From: Bacteroidia bacterium
Lineage (GTDB): Bacteria > Bacteroidota > Bacteroidia > Bacteroidales > UBA932
NCBI GenBank assembly: GCA_030537315.1
Contig: JAUNNZ010000022.1
Coordinates: forward strand, 1-36,374
DNA length: 36,374 bases
Direction of reading: 5' to 3'
Shown here piece by piece: positions 33,914-36,374 of this stretch (position 1 is its first letter; the number at the start of each line of letters is the position of its first letter). The position numbers were made by a program, and so were the translations under genes. The notes beneath the pieces were generated by a model that had not been told where the DNA came from, did no database searches, and saw nothing but the letters and a program-made list of their open reading frames with translations.

Positions 33914-35452
33914 CTACTTCGCAATAGCTACTGAACGCGTCTCACGGATGACGGTGATCTTAACCTGACCAGGGTAAGTCATCTCGTCCTGGATGCGTTG
34001 TGCAATGTCCGTAGACAGGCGTGCAGCCTGATCGTCTGATACTTCTTCAGCACCGACGATCACGCGGAGTTCACGTCCTGCCTGGATTGCATAGGACTTC
34101 GTTACTCCCGGATATGAAGCCGCAAGGTCTTCCATACCCTTGAGTCTCTTGATGTAAGACTCGATCACCTCACGGCGTGCGCCAGGACGTGCACCGGAGA
34201 TTGCGTCACCTACAAGGACAAGTGGAGAGTAGATTGAAGTCATCTCCATTTCCTCGTGATGGGCACCGATCGCATTGCATACCTCAGGACGCTCCTTGAA
34301 CTGCTCGGCGAGCTTGGCGCCAAGGATTGCGTGCGGCAGTTCAGGTTCATTCTCGCTCACCTTGCCAATATCGTGGAGAAGTCCGGCACGGCGGGCGACT
34401 TTCGGATTGAGTCCGAGCTCTGAAGCCATGATGGCGCAGATATTCGCAACTTCACGAGAGTGCTGGAGAAGGTTCTGGCCATAGCTTGAACGGTATTTCA
34501 TACGTCCTATGAGCTTTACAAGCTCGATATTCAGACCATGTATGCCCATATCTATGCAGGTGCGCTTACCGGTCTCGAGAATCTCATCCTCAAGCTGCTT
34601 GCTGACCTTTGCCACAACCTCTTCGATGCGTGCCGGATGTATGCGGCCGTCGATGACGAGCTGATGGAGGGAAAGACGGGCAACCTCCCTGCGTACAGGG
34701 TCGAAGGCGGAAAGAAGAATTGCATCCGGAGTGTCATCTACTACGATCTCAACTCCGGTCGCCGCCTCGAGTGCCCGGATATTGCGACCCTCACGTCCGA
34801 TGATACGGCCCTTCACCTCGTCATTGTCGATAGGGAAAGTGGTGACGGCATTCTCTATGGCCGTTTCAGTGGCTGTTCTCTGGATGGTATTGATAACGAT
34901 GCGCTTTGCTTCCTTGGCAGCATTCAGCCTGGCCTCGTCCATCGTATCGTTGATGTATGCCTGGGCTTCTGTGCGGGCTTCTGCCTTCATGTTCTCGACA
35001 AGCGTCTTCTTCGCCTCTTCAGCTGTCATTCCGGCTATTGATTCAAGTTCCTTGTTGACCTGGGCGGTAAGACGGTCACATTCCTGGATTTTCGACTCCA
35101 GCTGGGCCTTCTGCGCATTGATCTGGCCTTTCTGCGAATCGATGTCGTGCTGCCTGCGGCCGAGCTCGCTGGCCTGCTGGTTCAGCTGGCCTTCGCGGGA
35201 CTTGATGTTGTTCTCCCTGTCGCGGAGCTCATTGTTCTTGTTGTTGACATAGTTCTCGTGCTCGCTCTTCAGCTGAAGGAACTTTTCCTTTGCCTGGAGC
35301 ATTTTCTGCTGCTTGATATTTTCAGCCTCAAGCGTAGCTTTCTCGATGATGGCATTGGCACGGCCCTTTGAAGAGGCTTTCGTGACAGCTATATAAATGG
35401 CGAGCGCGATGACGGCACCGGCTACAGCCGCGATGAAATAATACAGAAACAT
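33914..35452 (-). CDS. rny: Ribonuclease Y
   Basis: A 512-residue membrane-anchored endoribonuclease that initiates mRNA decay. N-terminal helix [22 protein letters not shown], a long charged coiled coil (about 25-190), KH domain ([21 protein letters not shown], shown in part) and an HD domain with LLHDIGKV and GAHHEEME. The length matches the Bacteroidota/Firmicutes RNase Y. The ATG at 35452 is chosen: the longer frame start at 35503 would sit inside the terminator hairpin at 35482-35516. It is downstream of zapA and the 6S-like RNA. Converges on punA. Confidence 0.96.
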   Translation of the reverse strand: MFLYYFIAAVAGAVIALAIYIAVTKASSKGRANAIIEKATLEAENIKQQKMLQAKEKFLQLKSEHENYVNNKNNELRDRENNIKSREGQLNQQASELGRRQHDIDSQKGQINAQKAQLESKIQECDRLTAQVNKELESIAGMTAEEAKKTLVENMKAEARTEAQAYINDTMDEARLNAAKEAKRIVINTIQRTATETAIENAVTTFPIDNDEVKGRIIGREGRNIRALEAATGVEIVVDDTPDAILLSAFDPVRREVARLSLHQLVIDGRIHPARIEEVVAKVSKQLEDEILETGKRTCIDMGIHGLNIELVKLIGRMKYRSSYGQNLLQHSREVANICAIMASELGLNPKVARRAGLLHDIGKVSENEPELPHAILGAKLAEQFKERPEVCNAIGAHHEEMEMTSIYSPLVLVGDAISGARPGARREVIESYIKRLKGMEDLAASYPGVTKSYAIQAGRELRVIVGAEEVSDDQAARLSTDIAQRIQDEMTYPGQVKITVIRETRSVAIAK

Positions 35453-35481
35453 AATATATATATTTATAAGTTGCACATAAC

Positions 35482-35516
35482 AAAAAAACAGTATCTGCCA
35501 CAAAGCAGATACTGTT
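35482..35516 (-). terminator. Rho-independent terminator after the 6S-like RNA
   Basis: A 12-bp perfect stem (35487-35498 with 35505-35516, CAGTATCTGC/GCAGATACTG core) with a 6-base loop and, on the minus strand, a seven-T tract. It ends the zapB-zapA-6S unit before rny. Confidence 0.9.
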
Positions 35517-35522
35517 ATAGAA

Positions 35523-35674
35523 AAGCCGTCAGCCGATTTTTCAGAAAGCCTCTGAATAAGATTTGGGCTCCGATCCGTATCGGGCTTCCCGTCGTAGCGG
35601 GCTTGCCTTCCTCAGCGCGAGTTGACCCGGTTCCGAAGAACTTTGTTGTTTTCAGAAGATGGGCCTGACGGCTA
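35523..35674 (-). ncRNA. ssrS: Probable 6S RNA
   Basis: About 150 bases between the zapA stop and a strong terminator, with no reading frame. A 9-bp helix closes the region (AGCCGTCAG 35524-35532 with CTGACGGCT 35665-35673). Inside are apical hairpins CCCG/CGGG (35588-35591 with 35598-35601) and CCGAT/ATCGG (35570-35574 with 35579-35583), separated by unpaired flanks as in the 6S bulge. 6S RNA mimics an open promoter and binds RNA polymerase. The zapA link is a classic 6S neighbourhood (known from gammaproteobacteria). Identity is inferred from location, size, closing helix and terminator; the fold is not fully canonical. Confidence 0.6.
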
Positions 35675-35962
35675 CTATTTCTCAGTTTCCTTCAGATATG
35701 CGGTCATATCACCCGAGAGAGTCGAGACCTCTTCAGAAAGAGCCTGGAGCTTACGCTGGGCCGTGATTTTCTGAACAGTCTCCTGAAGTGTTACAAACAC
35801 AAGCTTGTCTTCAAGAGTTTTATCCGGAAACTTCTCTGTGTAACGGTTGAGCATGGACTTCATATCTTCTGCGGCAGAACGCAATACTTCCTCCATCTCA
35901 GGGCTTGAAACCTTGAGAGGATATTTTCTGCCGTCGATTGTAAGAGTTATGCTCTGGTCCAT
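35675..35962 (-). CDS. zapA: Cell division protein ZapA
   Basis: A 95-residue protein that binds FtsZ and stabilises the Z ring. The N-terminal beta-hairpin domain reads SITLTIDGRKYPLKVSSPEME, followed by the conserved EVLRSAAEDMKSML helix and a C-terminal coiled coil (about 45-95) that dimerises. The start at 35962 lies one base after the stop of the preceding coiled-coil gene; an upstream in-frame start at 35998 would add 12 residues that precede the conserved start. Length matches the small ZapA type. Confidence 0.92.
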   Translation of the reverse strand: MDQSITLTIDGRKYPLKVSSPEMEEVLRSAAEDMKSMLNRYTEKFPDKTLEDKLVFVTLQETVQKITAQRKLQALSEEVSTLSGDMTAYLKETEK

Positions 35963-35963
35963 A

Positions 35964-36236
35964 CTACTGTTTCTCGAGTGCCTTGATACACTTGTCAATC
36001 TCCCTTATAAGTTTGTCGATGCTAGCCTTTGCCGCCGTATTGTCACCATTGGCGGTGAAAGCGCTCTGCAACTTGAGATTGTCTATCTGTTGGTTTAACT
36101 CAGTAATCTGCTCTTTGTAAAGTTTGGATTTTTCCTCACAGTGCACAAGTTTGTCAGCCAACGCATCAGCGCGTTGCTTTTCAGTCTCATACATTGATAC
36201 GAGCTTTTGGAAATTGTTTCTTATTTCTTCGAGCAT
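35964..36236 (-). CDS. Coiled-coil protein, possible ZapB-like partner
   Basis: A 90-residue, almost entirely helical protein with heptads from about residue 5 to 85 (LVSMYETEKQRADALADKL, LYKEQITELNQQIDNLKLQ), rich in Lys and Glu, with no transmembrane segment. Placement immediately before zapA and a size near that of E. coli ZapB (81 aa) suggest a division-related partner, but coiled coils are not diagnostic. The -7 element at 36266-36273 drives the zapB-like gene, zapA and the 6S-like RNA. Confidence 0.75.
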   Translation of the reverse strand: MLEEIRNNFQKLVSMYETEKQRADALADKLVHCEEKSKLYKEQITELNQQIDNLKLQSAFTANGDNTAAKASIDKLIREIDKCIKALEKQ

Positions 36237-36265
36237 CTTCGGAATTACCCTAATTTACATCAGTA

Positions 36266-36273
36266 CAAATATA
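36266..36273 (-). promoter_or_regulatory. -7 promoter element for the zapA operon
   Basis: Minus-strand TATATTTG, 29 bases before the ATG at 36236. Confidence 0.68.
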
Positions 36274-36295
36274 ATAATATTATGTCTAAAGTCAT

Positions 36296-36346
36296 AAAAA
36301 AAATGTCCCGGGTTTCAGAGCCCCGGAAGTTTGACACATTTTTTTG
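36296..36346. terminator. Likely bidirectional terminator at the right edge
   Basis: An A-run, a G/C stem built on CCCGG/CCGGG pairs with outer ATGT/ACAT pairs and a T-run (36339-36345), also with eight T on the minus strand (complement of 36296-36303). It probably ends a minus-strand gene entering from the right, whose stop may be the minus-strand TAA at 36355-36357, though too little is in view to name it. Confidence 0.6.
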
Positions 36347-36374
36347 AAAATATTTTACTGTAGAGGCCTCGGGC

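Noticed and set aside
35453-35503. Longer N-terminus for RNase Y from 35503
   Set aside because: It would run through the terminator of the 6S-like RNA; the ATG at 35452 gives the normal membrane-anchor start.
36355-36374. C-terminal end of a further minus-strand gene at the right edge
   Set aside because: Only about five codons before a TAA are in view, too few to identify a gene; mentioned only under the edge terminator.

Overview
This window is a 36.4 kb piece of a core chromosome from a member of the phylum Bacteroidota, most likely an uncultured, fairly GC-rich gut-type Bacteroidales. The support is phylum-typical content: a long NusB with an N-terminal extension, a bacterial PUR-domain protein, a DUF5606 protein, Big_5-type Ig-like lipoproteins, PPi-dependent phosphofructokinase, lipid A synthesis and a TonB-dependent receptor. 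Nearly every intergenic start carries the Bacteroidota -7 promoter element TAnnTTTG. The exact genus cannot be read from the sequence. I see no phage, insertion sequence, CRISPR array, tRNA or rRNA gene.

Layout. (1) 1-1104: 3' end of pfp with a strong terminator. (2) 1133-10183, plus strand: one tight array, ligA, YihY-type membrane protein, rel (ppGpp), Ig-like lipoprotein, outer-membrane barrel protein, ispG. (3) 10185-13090, minus: RlmI-type methyltransferase, DEDDy exonuclease and an orphan lipoprotein. (4) 13136-15040, minus: secreted C1 peptidase and pssA. (5) 15136-17370: gap and lpxB on divergent promoters. (6) 17404-22033, minus: two-repeat DUF1508 protein, YggS-type PLP protein, yidC and a five-repeat DUF349 protein. 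(7) 22092-24150, plus: trmD, an unannotated small-transcript candidate, RNase P RNA and a glutamine cyclotransferase lipoprotein. (8) 24147-26903, minus: a TonB-dependent receptor under a TPP riboswitch (predicted thiamine or precursor uptake), preceded by a small Cys-rich lipoprotein. (9) 26946-31375, minus: nusB-yajC-ybbR-coaE-DUF5606-rimO, a six-gene operon with overlapping stops and starts. (10) 31462-33910, plus: PUR protein, amidohydrolase/nucleoside deaminase and purine nucleoside phosphorylase. (11) 33914-36236, minus: a coiled-coil protein, zapA, a probable 6S RNA and rny.

The genes mostly serve information processing and the cell envelope: DNA ligation, stringent response, rRNA/tRNA/ribosomal-protein modification, RNA decay, membrane-protein insertion, lipid A and phosphatidylserine synthesis. 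The less ordinary items are a compact IspG lacking the large insert expected in this phylum, a near-perfect 35-bp palindrome inside the last codons of ispG, a strong promoter driving a short structured transcript upstream of rnpB, the TPP-riboswitch receptor, and a 6S-like RNA between zapA and rny. I found no convincing wholly new multi-gene system; the best unexplained signal is the small transcript at 22844-23003.
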